A DNA stretch of 64,000 nucleotides from Hymenopus coronatus (taxonomy: Eukaryota; Arthropoda; Insecta; Mantodea; Hymenopodidae). Below are positions 34,251-45,590 of this stretch, one piece after another. The notes under the pieces are model-generated. The model saw nothing but the letters and a program-made list of their open reading frames with translations, did no database searches and had not been told where the DNA came from. Within the stretch, counting starts at the first letter, position 1. Each line of letters begins with the position of its first letter. The DNA lies in contig CM060881.1 of NCBI GenBank assembly GCA_030762935.1, forward strand, positions 101,942,501 through 102,006,500, in the 5' to 3' direction. Position numbers and translations under genes: made by a program.

Positions 34251-34543
34251 TATATTTTATTAGATCATCGAAATTATGTACAAGTGCAAAAGACCGCCAC
34301 CATGGAAAGTTTTTTGTATTGTGATTGTTAATCTCTACTCTTGGAAGAAGGTTTACGAAAGGAAAAGAAATGCTGCTTTGCGGAATGACGTCACAGCAGG
34401 TAATCTGCCGAAAGCTGCTACAACTGACGTGAAATTAAAGGGTGGTTCGGATACCTCCTCTATGATGAAAAAATTTTGCGGCAATTGATACAAAATAACC
34501 CCTAGACCAATACATCAAAATAAAGACATGAATGCTATCTTCA
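34251..34543. other. Unassigned segment with a 70-codon open frame
   Basis: The plus frame 34276-34488 begins MYKCKRPPPWKVF and is Lys-rich with no motif I recognise. The composition is less AT-biased than its flanks. It may be a decayed gene or transposon piece. Confidence 0.25.
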
Positions 34544-35605
34544 TTAAGGGTACCCTAAACTGAAATTTCCAAATCTTGCATTTTTCAAGCAGTCTTTTTT
34601 AAATTTATATTTACACGCTGCTGTGATATAATTATCCATAGGATTAGAGTTTCATGCAGATATCTTTAATAATTTTGGATTTAAAAAATAATTAAATGTT
34701 TTTATTATGCCAATTCATCAGAAGTTGTGCACGATGCATAAATTACTTTTTTGGAAAACAAGAAGTATTAGTACATTTGCTTTATGCATGTAAATAAAAT
34801 TGGCATATAGAATTTTTGTTACTCTTATGGTTGCTTCAGAAAATATGTTTAAACCTTTAAATATTATTATTTTACTATAATTTGTTTGTTACTATATTGA
34901 TTGTGCAATATATCAGGTAATTTTCATTTGTAAAAAAAATATGCCAATTCTTTTTATTAATATTGTCTGAGTCTGTGATGAAAATTTGAAGCAGATTGGA
35001 TATAAACTGCATCATGTGGAAGAATTTGACGTTTTGAAAACGCTGAAAAATAAATACCAGGTTTAAATAGGGTTTAAGGTTTAACATACTATTTAACTCC
35101 GTTTATAAGTCTTAGAATTTCATATTCTCATGCAGCAATTTTTAAACCATGAATATCTGTCAACTCTCACGGACAGTTTTCACAAATTTCGAATGATGTA
35201 TAAAGCACAGAAAATCTGCAAGTCATTTGGTCCAAGCTGCACTTTGCCGCCAAAACAGTCTTTATTTCACGGCTAGAAATATGCTATTAGTGGGCTGTGA
35301 GACAGGTAGAAGCACCCGGTGTGAGACCTGTTTTGTAAATTTTGAAGCATATTACTATACTCACTTTTTTTAGTTATTTGTGCATATTATTGTATTTTGA
35401 ACTTGAAGTAGACATATTTAAGGTCAAGTATTATTGGTCAAAACCAAATTTCGGACTTTTAGCAATTTTTCACCATACCCACTTACAGTCATCCATTTAA
35501 ATCGTCACGTGATACGATTTAAAGTGCCGCATGGTAATAAAAACAACAGGAAATAACTACAAGCATTACATATTTTGATCAATTTTCAGTTTAGGGTACC
35601 CTTAA
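34544..35605. mobile_element. 1.05 kb MITE with perfect 18-bp TIRs and TTAA flanks
   Basis: Perfect terminal inverted repeats GGGTACCCTAAACTGAAA occur at 34548-34565 and inverted at 35584-35601. Each is bordered by TTAA (34544-34547 and 35602-35605). The 1054-bp interior has no credible transposase. TTAA duplication is typical of piggyBac. However, a TTA/TAA or TA duplication with slightly longer TIRs (PIF/Harbinger or mariner) is equally compatible with the sequence, and GGGT is not a typical piggyBac start. It is a non-autonomous DNA transposon in any case. Confidence 0.88.
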
Positions 35606-35698
35606 TCTGAACGACTGATATGGTATTTATATGAGAGCTTTTATGAACGACATAGAGATTAGGAAAACCATTTCCTGGTATTAAATTCTATGCTTTTT

Positions 35699-35815
35699 AC
35701 TTTCTCTACACCAGTATGTATATAGTGCATAGAGAATGTATTGTATTGCATCAAAAAATTCGATACCGATATCTTACCAGAAATAAATGTTTTGAAACTC
35801 CGCTGAAAAAAAGGA
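35699..35815 (-). mobile_element. TH element, hairpin-end fragment
   Basis: ACTTTCTCTACACCAGTATG with its inverted partner 'catagagaatgt', then 'attcgataccgatatcttaccag'. It stops near 35815, where another repeat starts. Confidence 0.8.
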
Positions 35816-35829
35816 TAAGATTATACGAT

Positions 35830-36130
35830 GACTAAGGGCAATGTGTGCTCCGCAGCAATGTGTGAGATTCACATTCGGGAGGTCTGGGGTTCTGGACCGT
35901 TCTGATCTATATTTTCCGAGGTAGGTTGTGATATGCAAAGGGTGTACAGCGAAGCTCGTTAGCATTATCCGCCACGGACCGTCATTTGCTACCATTTATC
36001 CGGATGAATTCTGCAACTTTTTTATTGCCAAAGAATTTATGTACACCTGAAATATGGTCCTCTTGGACCACCCGCAGCGCTAGTTGAATTAGGACCTTTC
36101 ACTCAAAAGTCATAATGGTGATTGAGGTAA
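35830..36130 (+). mobile_element. Possible decayed tRNA-derived SINE
   Basis: Contains 'gggaggtctggggttctggacc' (degenerate B box at 35877-35898) after a head-like stretch, then a GC-richer body with 'ccacggaccgtcatttgctacc'. The A box is unclear. Confidence 0.4.
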
Positions 36131-37198
36131 TTAAAGAAGGAGAAAACTCGTGTAACAATTAATAAACTTGAAATATGATTTAAAGAAAGGAGTTGCTACG
36201 GTTAATGTATTAAAAGGAGCATTAAAGAGTAGAGCAATGATCAAAAAAAAAAAAAAATGAACGTATAAGTAGAGTTAGGAACTGAATCAGATAAAAAAAA
36301 CTAGGATACATATATACAGATAAGTAATTAGCAAAGAGAAGTTATGATGAACGTATTTTATATTCCACAAGGAAACTATTAAGTTCCACTGGAAGTAGTG
36401 AAAAATCATTCATACAAATATAATAGTGAGAATTGTAAAATATGGTGCTGGAAATGGTGGTGTTTATAGGAGTATAAATTACAAGTAAATATAAATATTA
36501 ATAAAAACTTACAAAGAAACATGTCTTCGGTACGTTGCATATTAATCACTCCACCTATAATCAGCAGGGCTGGAGACGGTTAACAGAGAGGCTAACTTGT
36601 TAGATAAACAAGCAAACGTTTTGAAATGGGGATTAATAACCGTCCTAAAAACATCGTAGCATGTTCCTCTTGAACATAAACTTAAAAAATAGCAAAAATA
36701 CTGTATCACCATGTCGTTATCAAACGCTGATACAAATATTTCCACATATTCACCTCCCACCCTGCATAAAATACAACTAACACTACGAGCACATTAGCGG
36801 TTCTAGTTATACTAAGTTGGTGGCCAAATTATTTAATAGATAGACTGCGAGCTGAAAGTATTTAGTTGAAGATTTAGTGTGAAAATAAAAAAGAAAATTA
36901 TTTAGATACCAGAGCAGTAGAAAAAATGGAATTATACAACCGAAATAGGATCTGAACATCAATTATTTTCAAGATATATATTTAGACATAAATTCATAAT
37001 ACCAAGATAGAGAATGTGTTTGTCATGCCATGGTTTGCTCATTTTAAGAAATCCATTAGAATCTAGAGCTATTTATGAAAAATATATGCTGAAAAAGATG
37101 ATCAGGCATTTTTGTTTGTGTGTTTACGAATCATTATCTTATCTATTTAGCAGGAAAGAGATTGTGCGTTAGACTAAGCAAAAGAGAGGACGTTTTAG
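36131..37198. other. Unassigned AT-rich DNA
   Basis: Nothing supported except the splice-acceptor-like TTTTAG at 37193-37198 that borders the next feature. Confidence 0.45.
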
Positions 37199-37498
37199 TG
37201 TTATCAAAAGAAGCAGTATCAAGGAGCTATTCCAAGTGGACCAGCAGCGCCATATTTCATGTGTGTAGATAACCCTTCGTACGATAAAGAAGTTGTAGAA
37301 TTCAACGGGAAAATTGGAAGCAAACACCTGTCAATAGCGGGTGAGCAACCTTCGTTATATATCAGCAAAAACGGAGAGGGACTCATACTGGGTGTCATGA
37401 TGACACACAAGAGACCGAAAACTGTAGTTACTTTCCACTGCAGTTACAGGACCTTTATTTTTGAGAGAATACAGTCAATTACCAGTGTTCACCAATAG
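37199..37498 (+). CDS. Candidate exon or ORF, function unknown
   Basis: An open frame of 99 codons starts directly after an in-frame TAG that doubles as a TTTTAG splice-acceptor-like site. It passes AIPSGPAAPYFMCVDNPSYD, KEVVEFNGKIGSKHLSIAGE and QPSLYISKNGEGLILG and ends at TAG (37496-37498). Composition is protein-like and far less AT-driven than chance frames nearby. The first Met in frame is at 37259. A donor such as CTG|GTGTCA near 37388 is possible, so the true coding part may be shorter. There is no signal peptide or catalytic motif, and I do not recognise the family. Confidence 0.35.
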   Translation, partial: CYQKKQYQGAIPSGPAAPYFMCVDNPSYDKEVVEFNGKIGSKHLSIAGEQPSLYISKNGEGLILGVMMTHKRPKTVVTFHCSYRTFIFERIQSITSVHQ

Positions 37499-37605
37499 CA
37501 GCGTTATAATTGTGTATACCTACGCTGTTCTTATTTAACATTAGGGACTAGATCCAGTGAAGTGTAAACAACGCATTAAGATACCATACGTGAGAGTACG
37601 TAGCG

Positions 37606-37649
<44 letters not shown>

Positions 37650-38284
37650 GCTTAGCAGAATTAAACAAAATCCGAAAACATCGACACAAACATCAAAATA
37701 CGAGAGTTGTATATTACTATATTATTATCATCATTAGTATATGTTTAGCAGAATAAATAAAAACCTGAATTCATAAGTGCAAACACGATAGCAGCAGTGT
37801 TGTACTGTATTGTTATTGTTAGTATTATTACGCAGTAAACGCTTAGAAGAATACATCAAAACGTAAAAACATCGTAACAAAAAATACGCAAATACGAGAG
37901 CACTGTTGTTTTACATTATTATCGTATAATTAATATTTTTGCACTTAACAGAATGAACCAACATGAAAATATATAACGAAAAATAGATATACATAATAGC
38001 AGATAGTGTTTTAACTGTTATTATTACGCAGTATAGACCTTAGCAAAATGAATCAAACATGAAAACAGTATTTATAGTATTATATACGAGGGCCGTTTTT
38101 TCACCCTCCGATAGGCTATAAATAAAAGACAAGCTCATAGAAAACAATTTTATTACTAAAAGTTTTGTACAGGGATCGTGGGAACATTTCAGTAGTTTTT
38201 ACTGTCTGTAATTAGCAGCATGTTTGGCTACATCTTTAAAATACGTAAGCTATATTAATTTAACAAAAATCTGATTTATATATT
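37499..38284. repeat. Degenerate local repeats with an (ATT)n tract
   Basis: An (ATT)n tract at 37607-37648 is followed by three or four loosely repeated segments containing 'cttagcagaat(g)aa(t/c)caaa' and 'gaaaacat' (near 37652, 37744, 37850, 37945 and 38040), spaced about 100 bp. It reads like an old amplified ATT-rich repeat. Confidence 0.5.
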
Positions 38285-39016
38285 CATATGACTTTCTCTA
38301 CCCATTTTTGAACACATTTATTTTTAAAATAACTTATTCTTCTGTATATAAATGACTTGGAAATCCCGTTCTGTTTGATTAAGCAACCCAAAGAAAACAA
38401 AAGTGTACCTATATAGAACTATTGAAACAAATAACACGGAACATCTCGGAAATTGATAATGCCATGAAAATGTATTTGACATCATTTGTGTATTTTGACG
38501 TTATCAACATTTTTTGTGGAGTCAAGTTACATAAGCACGTATTTTATTATCTTTTATTTTCCTAATTAGAAGTTACTGGGTACTTATTTTTTTATTATTA
38601 GAGGGGAATCTGATATGTTTTTTATGTTTACCTTTATGTAATGTCTGATTTGTTTCTTATCATGTCGAAGCAAATAGTAGACGTTTAATTTTGCTGTAGG
38701 TATTTTGCTTACGGTTTACCAATGAAGAGCGCTTGAAATTCAAGATATATATTTCTTATGTCATAAATGTAATTATAAAACGTGGTACTTTGATAAATAA
38801 CTTTATAGCCTTTTTGAGAAAATAAAATAATAAGATAAATATTCCATGTAAATTGGAGATTGGGGAATTTTCTTGAAAATCTTCCTGTTCATCCTTGGGA
38901 GATGCAGACTTAAACACCAATGGGATCTGAATATACTACACTCTTAGTGAAATCTCGACATCGAAATTTTTGGTGGAATACACTTTTTCACCAACCATAT
39001 ATAATAGGGAAATTAA
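38285..39016 (+). mobile_element. TH element, old, with internal changes
   Basis: Opens at 'catatgactttctctaccca'. Body blocks appear at 38425-38515 and 38700-38900. The end ('tggtggaatacactttttcacc...') has lost a recognisable hairpin stem. About 100 bp of foreign AT-rich sequence lies near 38530-38690. Confidence 0.65.
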
Positions 39017-39059
39017 AAGTGTAATTTATACTCATATGTAGTTAAATGTATCGCGCAAT

Positions 39060-39560
39060 TTTTCTGCTACTTTTTATTAAAATAAGAGTATTTATTGAAG
39101 CTGGGCTCATCCCTCTCCCGGACATCGTGTCCCTCCTTTTCATACAATTAACCATTTCGTTTATCCTTCACTCCGATTGAGGTACTTTGGTATTGGAAGT
39201 GTCGGCGATTATATTTTGATGCAGAGTGACAGCAAACAGGACTCTGTGGAATTTTCTCCGTCCCTCGGCCTTTGGCTGGCTACTGGAGTATGCGGATCAC
39301 CTCGTTCAGGTTAACGCGGTCTTGATGTGTCTATCCAATCTATATGCTCTAAGAAACCTGTGCCGCCACTCCTGGTTCCGTCCGCCTGGTTTCTCACCTC
39401 ATGCCTTCCTCTCGGAGTCCCTCCAAGGTCATTTGAACTGGATTGCAAGCTTTCCGCTTCTAAGAAAGCGTCACTTTATTTAGCTACTTCTTCTACTTCA
39501 TGGCTTCAGCTTCAACCAGTACCGGCTCTAAATTACTGATTCTATTTTGTCCTTGGCTAT
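39060..39560. other. GC-richer block of unknown origin
   Basis: Two overlapping plus frames (39226-39483 and 39327-39539) occur in a C/T-rich, comparatively GC-rich segment. Neither carries a known motif. A transposon fragment is most likely. Confidence 0.3.
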
Positions 39561-39638
39561 TATTTAGTAGGTTATTATTGAGAACTGGCTTGGGAATCCA
39601 ATGTTTTGAATTCAGTCCAAATGTGACATCCAATTTTG

Positions 39639-40621
39639 ATTTTCTCTATATGTTCTCAGCACATAGTGTATAGAGGAAGTATTGCATTCCACCCAAAAGT
39701 TCAATACCTGAAATATTTTGAAACTCCCTAAATCCCCCCCCCCAAAAAAAAATAATTTTTGGAGCACTTTCCGTCTGCGTCTCTGTATGTATATGTGTAT
39801 GTGTGTGAATGTGTGTGTGTCTGGGCAGCACGAGGATTTCCAAGAAAATCCCGCACCCCAAGTACACTTTACATGGAAAATCGATTTTGATTTTCTCAAA
39901 AATAGTTTTGACGATTATCGTATTATAAAAACATTTACAGGTCAAGAAAAAATATATCTTTAATTTTCTGGGAATAGCCTTCGAAAATCTCTTCATTCTG
40001 AATGACTTTTACATAACTGTTAAACTGTAGAATATAGACAAAAACTTACTACACAAAAACATAAATATCGTTAAAAGACACAGTTTATGTTCATATACTT
40101 TTATTTTGTGGAGTTTACCGTTTTTGGAGATATTCTCTGTTATTGGTTTTAGTTTTAATATCCTTAAACTTTTCTCATACTTGTCAACTTCTGGTAATGC
40201 AAGGAAACGAATTTCAGGCCCATAGCAACCAGCTTTAAACATACTTGGCTATTACTTTAACCTAATGTATTCCTTTATTTACTTTCTGCTTATAAGGGAA
40301 CAAATAATGAGACCATTTTTTCTAATGGTTATGTTTTGATATTGTTTAACGCCCGGTTTTACTGCATACGGCACCGCAGGCGATAACACTGATGATGCAT
40401 GGAATGAAGATGCAGCACCGGTGCTAGGTGAAGGCGGTGGAAAATGAAAACCCGGAGAAAAGCTGCCCCTCCACCGCTTTGTCCGCCACCAATCCCATAT
40501 GCGATCGAAACGAGTAATGTTTATCTCTATTGGCATAAAATATATAGAAGAATAAGCTTTTTAGGAATACTTTTATACAGAGATGTTGAGCATGTATTGT
40601 GTGTGAATGGAACACACATGA
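39639..40621 (-). mobile_element. TH element with a repeat insertion near its 5' end
   Basis: A modified hairpin (TTTTCTCTATATG...CACATAGTGTATAGAGGAAG) is followed by a TG-rich tract (39785-39822) and the body to 'gagaccattttttctaatgg'. The family-D repeat at 40325-40515 then intervenes, and the element resumes at 'ctctattggcataaaatatatagaag' and ends at 'gtgaatggaacacacatga' before T6. Confidence 0.85.
40325..40515. mobile_element. Family D repeat (SINE body-like), copy 1
   Basis: The GC-rich sequence 'gcccggttttactgcatacggcac...ccaccgctttgtccgccacc' interrupts the TH element and is matched inverted at 49345-49520. Neither copy has a recognisable tRNA head. It is probably the body of a headless SINE. 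Confidence 0.65.
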
Positions 40622-41229
40622 TTTTTTATATTTTTATTATGTTATTTAATTCCCCTATTTCTTCGTGGATGATTTCAATTAGTCTTTCTGTTCATTTTTT
40701 GAATGGTTTGGTATTTATCTAATGCAGAAATAAAGATTTAATTGTGTTAAGTATTTTCAAAATATTCGCTATTGCTCTTTTACTTGCTACCGGATTTTGG
40801 CCCCATATTTTATACTGTGTCTAAGGATTCGAATCCTTTTACCCTTTCCCATGTCAGTTTAGACCTCCTCACATGGCTGTGACTTCGCGCCACATGTGTG
40901 AAATCACCTGAGATTATCCTCGATACATGGAAAGTCTGGTGTTGTGAGCTCTCAGCCTCGTGAGATCCTTGGTGACAATCGAAGAGTTAAATAATTCAGA
41001 GGTACTGGTTCTATCCATTTAAGCCCTTGTTATCCTGTTTGGCCAGAGACAGAGGACGAAACAAGCGAGTGGCAGATTTCATGGGCTCTCGAGCTATGCA
41101 ATTCAAATGCATACTTTTTATTTCAACTGGATATAAATTCAAGTTTTAATACTCCACACATCAAATGAAATAGTTATAAATAAAACGGTGATGCCATTGC
41201 AGACTAAAGAAATTATTTGTACCAAAGTG
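40622..41229. other. Unassigned DNA
   Basis: A less AT-rich stretch (40780-41100) contains a B-box-like 'ggattcgaatcc' at 40827-40838 but no matching A box, so no SINE is called. Confidence 0.4.
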
Positions 41230-41985
41230 TTTGTATCTACTTCAATTTAATCGATAGCTTCGTATACTAGAAAGGGAAAACATAGTCAAAATCTGGTTTC
41301 TATGTGTTTAAAGTTCCTTTGTTTGTATGGATAGGAGTTGACAAATTCTTGTATGAGAAAAGTAAAGTTTTTTTTAAAGCTGAAAACAAAAACAAGGAAT
41401 ATCTAAATAAAACGATCAATTCCTCGAAAAAATGTATGTAACATAAATTGTGTGTCTTAACGTGCTCTACATTTTTATGTGGTAACATTTTCTCCATCTC
41501 TTACGGTTTAGCAGATATGCGAAATTCCGTAAAATTCATCCAAAATAAAGAATTCTTCAGAGGCTATTCCCAGAAAATTCAGGATATACGTTTTATTTTT
41601 CAGGTTAATATCTTTAATATATGCTTTTTTAATCAAAATTGTTAGTCATTTTTGAGAAAATCAAACATTTCAAAAAAATTTCCATGTAAAGGGTAGTTTG
41701 GGGTGGGGGATTTTTCCTAAAATCTTCGTGTGGCATCCCTGGAAGATACTAAACTTAAATATCAAGTTTGGTATTTTACCGACTTTTCGTTTTTGTGTTC
41801 ACAAACACACGGTCACACACACACACACACACACACACGCACGGATATTTTTCTGCAAATGCTTTTTTTTTGGGATATTGGGCACCCTAAAAAATATATT
41901 TTCGGTGAAATATCGGTATCGAATTTTTGGGTGGCGTGAAATTTCTTCTCTATACATTATGTACTTAGTACGTATGGAGAAAGTA
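41230..41985 (+). mobile_element. TH element, 5' end missing, young
   Basis: The first about 110 bp are lost or scrambled. From 'gtatggataggagttgac' on it is close to consensus, with a (CA)n tract (41815-41838) and a hairpin end 'ctctatacattatgtacttagtacgtatggagaaagta'. Confidence 0.9.
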
Positions 41986-42001
41986 AACATTAACATTGAA
42001 C

Positions 42002-42130
42002 AACCCACTTTAGTGGTGTGGTGATAACATGCCTGTCTCACGTTCAATAGGTTCCAGTTCAAAAATCTCGGTTAGGGGTGAGTTCCTCAGATAAGGTTTT
42101 CTCTGGGACTTTCCCTTACCCTGATAATAC
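42002..42130 (+). mobile_element. SINE family C copy
   Basis: A tRNA-like head 'ccactttagtggtgtggtgataacatgcctgtctc...ggttccagttcaaa' with degenerate A and B boxes is followed by 'gttttctctgggactttccctta'. The body motif is shared with the minus copy at 21530. Confidence 0.6.
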
Positions 42131-42449
42131 AAATGTATCTATTTTTAAATTTATTTACTGTAAAACTTAAATTTTAATGTGAATATTTTTCTAAAAAAAA
42201 ACATTGCACTCATTTTATTAGAACACTGAATTAGACAAACATCTATTGTTTAAATAACCATGTGAATTCTCTACATTTTACAGGTGTATTACTTTAAATC
42301 CTAGTTTTGGTATTTATTGACATTTCGTTTTGAAGTTGTATATAGAAGCACACACATATAATGTATTTATGAAAATTAATTTCTGGGACACAGGTGCCTC
42401 AAAATATACATGTACTGAAATATCAATGGAATTATTTTTGTGAAAATAA
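42131..42449. other. Unassigned AT-rich DNA
   Basis: Nothing supported. Confidence 0.5.
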
Positions 42450-43359
42450 TTATTTCTCTATCATGGAAATTGATTGAGAAGTAGTTCTCTTATTACTTCG
42501 TACATAGCTAGATATAAAATCATTGCATTTCAACCAAAATGATATAGAAGTTTTACTGAAAATACACATTCTACGGTCCCCTGTATCGAGAAAAGCACTT
42601 TTAGAAAAACTTCTGTAAGCCATGTGCGTAAGTGTGTGAGCTTGCGTGCGTGTGTGTGTCTGTCTGTGAACATGATAATTTTAAAACCAAACGTTGATTA
42701 AATACAAAACTTGATAATTTAAGTTCAAAATTCTCCAAGGATGCAACAGGAATATTTTAAAGGAAAACGTTCCATCTCAAAATATCTTTACATGGAAAAA
42801 GAAATCGAAAATTTCAATTTTCTCATGAATGGATCTAAATATTTGGAATGAAATATCGCATAATGAAGATATTTTATGTCAAATAAAATATATATCTCAA
42901 ATTTTCTGGGAAAATTCTCTGAAATCTTCTTCATTCTGGAAGAGTTGAGCATAACAGTTAGACCGTAATAGACAGGCAAAAAATGTATATCTCATTAAAG
43001 TAGAGAGTTTGTAGTAACTTTTGTATAGTGAACAATTTCCGAGCTATTTCTTGTTATTGGTTCTACGTTTTCAGTGTTTAAAGTTTTTTTCAAATGGAAA
43101 ACCGTTAATCGTTTCTTTTTAGCCCTGGGCATGCAAAAAAGTGAATTTTAATTGAAACACATAACCTCCAACTTTTAAAATATATTATTGTTGCTTTAGC
43201 CTTGTTCGTTAAGCCATTCTCTTATTTCTCTTTTGCCTATAACGACCATTTCTGGTAAAGTTTACCCCGATTAGCATAATGTAGCAGAAAAATAAACTTT
43301 CTAAGAATAATTTGTTGCTGAATAGGTAGAAATAATCATGTGAACGCAACACATCAGAC
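42450..43359 (-). mobile_element. TH element, full length, old
   Basis: A degenerate hairpin end precedes 'attgcatttcaaccaaaatga'. The GT-rich tract (42625-42665) and a full body follow, ending in 'gtgaacgcaacacatcagac'. It is followed head-to-tail by another minus copy across T5. Confidence 0.85.
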
Positions 43360-43364
43360 TTTTT

Positions 43365-43790
43365 ACTTTCTCTAGTACGTATCTACAGAATACATAGTAG
43401 ACACAGAAGGTATTGCATTCCACCCAAAAATGATGCCAAGATATCATTATAAATACATGTTTTTTGAAACGCTAAAAAAACAAAGCATTTTTAAAAAATC
43501 TCCCCATGTGTGTATGGGGGCGGCAACATAGCTCATAAACAAAAACTTGGTATTTAAATTCGTATGTTCCAAACATGCGAGAAGAAGGTTTTCAAGATAA
43601 TTCCCCAAGCTAACTGCCCTTCAAGTGGATAATTTTTTGGAAAATATTGATTTTCTCAAAAATGGCTCTGACAATTTTGATATTTTCATGACAAATGAAA
43701 TATATATTTTGTTACTTCTGGGAATAGCCTCTTCATTCTAAATGACTTTTATAACTCGTAAACTGCAAGCGATAGTTTTGCTAGGAGTAA
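43365..43790 (-). mobile_element. TH element, tandem copy, 5' half missing
   Basis: ACTTTCTCTAGTACGTATC and its inverted partner 'gtagacacagaagg' form the hairpin end. The body reaches 'cgtaaactgcaagcgatag' and stops. Confidence 0.85.
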
Positions 43791-43814
43791 ACTACACAGA
43801 GACGAAAAGAAGAT

Positions 43815-43890
43815 ATCTTCATTTGAGAAAAGTTTAAGTAGCTTAAAACTGAAACCAGTAATACGATATATCTCGGAAATGGTGAAATCT
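43815..43890 (+). mobile_element. TH element, short fragment
   Basis: 'tttgagaaaagtttaagtagcttaaaactgaaaccagtaatacgatatatctcggaaatgg' matches one body block in plus orientation. It faces the preceding minus copy. Confidence 0.6.
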
Positions 43891-44164
43891 ACGATAAAAC
43901 TTTCAAGCTATTTCAGAATACGAACGCACAAACTTAAAGGGTCCTGGCACAATCATTTTGCGATAGGGAACTTAAGGTTCACAGGTGCGTGTACTTTTTG
44001 GAACTGGACGTTAATCAGAGTTACACTAAATTTAAACGACACAAGCCTCCCATGTAGCGAGTAAAATGTTCATTAATGTTCGAAGAAAAGTTGAGTCATC
44101 GTCAGCTGCTATTAACTTTCAATGATATGGGCATTAGTGTTTAAATTTTCTGTTTTCACGCCAC

Positions 44165-44720
44165 ACAGAGTAATATTTAAGTGGCTTAACATTGAAATCA
44201 ATAATCCGGAATATATCGAAAATTCTACAAAACAATTGCATATAGATACTGTTAATTACCTGTTTCAGCGAGATCTACACTTTTTGTGGAGTAGGTTATT
44301 ATCTGTCTCTTATGGTTTGCCAGGTAAAGTTATCCAGAATGAAGAGGCTATTCACAGAAAATTCAAGATGTAAATATTAGGTATTTTAATCAAAATCGTT
44401 AGCCATTTTGGAGAAAATCAAAAATGTATGTTCCATGTAAAGGGTAATTGGAGGTAGGGGAATCTTCTTGAATGTCTTCGTATCGTATCCTTTTCGAAGA
44501 TGGTCAACTTAAATACCAAGTTTGGTAATTAAGCGACTTTTCGTTTCTGAGCTATGCTGCCCACAAAGTAACACACACAGATACATTTATAAAAATTTTA
44601 TTTTTAATCATGGGATCTCAAAACATGTGTTTCCGGTGAAATTTCGGTACCGAATTTTTGGGTGCAACACAATCAATACCCTCTCTATACACAATATGCA
44701 TAGTACGTGTAGAGAAATTA
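44165..44720 (+). mobile_element. TH element, 5' part missing
   Basis: Runs from 'ttaagtggcttaacattgaaatc' through the body and a reduced CA tract (44570-44580) to the hairpin end 'ctctctatacacaatatgcatagtacgtgtagagaaatta'. Confidence 0.85.
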
Positions 44721-45454
44721 AAAACGTGAGAGGTATCTTTAGCAGTTTGTCTGATTAAAATCCTCGCTTTAAATTCGTGTAACAACTTTACCTGAAGGGA
44801 TAACAGGCGTGTATGTGTGCACATTACATTTACGTGAGTTTGCATTATACCCTGTAGCAATATCACACACGAGTGACCTCATAGCTTCCCAGTACTAAAT
44901 ATAGACTTCAAACCGATTCCATTTGGTCAGCGAAATGAATAAATACGTGCTGCTCTATTTGTAGACAATAACGTTCAACATTGCACTCTATAAAAAAAGA
45001 TGTAAAGCTCGATTTCAGCAGGAATAACCTTCTGTTATACATTTAAAACAACCAGATATAAACTGTACCTTCGTATTTTATTTCAGAGAGTGACTTCCAT
45101 GTAGTGAAAACAGGATGGCTGTTAATGAAAATAAACGCAGCAGACTATTCTTTCTCTTTTTATAGTGATATGTGTACACATTCACTTCTTGGTTTATACC
45201 CGTTTCGGTTTATTCTCTCGAGTAAGATAATTTAATGTTTTCATCAAAATTAATGATTCGGGCAGTTTTACTAATTGAAATTTAACATAAGTTGTTTCCA
45301 TTGTCATTTGAATTGAAAATGATGTGCAAGCTGTGCTATGCTTTTATTCTTCAAATAGAATATACAAAAATACCATTACCAATTAAGTATTTTAATGTTT
45401 ATGAGCTGTAACTAAAATATTAAATTAAATCTTCAAAGATTCGTTTTTATGTTT
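44721..45454. other. Unassigned AT-rich DNA
   Basis: Nothing supported. Confidence 0.5.
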
Positions 45455-45478
45455 ACTTTCTCTACACGTACTATGTAA

Positions 45479-45509
<31 letters not shown>

Positions 45510-45590
45510 CATAGAGAGAGAGAGAAGGTATTGTAATGCACCCAAAAATTCGACACACACACACACACTCTCTCTCTCTCTTTTTATCAG
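45455..45590 (-). mobile_element. TH hairpin end with microsatellite expanded inside the hairpin loop
   Basis: ACTTTCTCTACACGTACTATGT is followed by (AC)n(AT)n(AG)n and then 'gagagaaggtattg...acccaaaaattcga', so the normal ATGTACAT apex is replaced by about 40 bp of simple repeat. A second (AC)n(TC)n tract (45553-45582) follows. Confidence 0.85.

Noticed and set aside
39226..39539. Two overlapping plus ORFs in a GC-richer block
   Set aside because: They read the same DNA in two frames, neither with a known domain; listed as an unassigned block.
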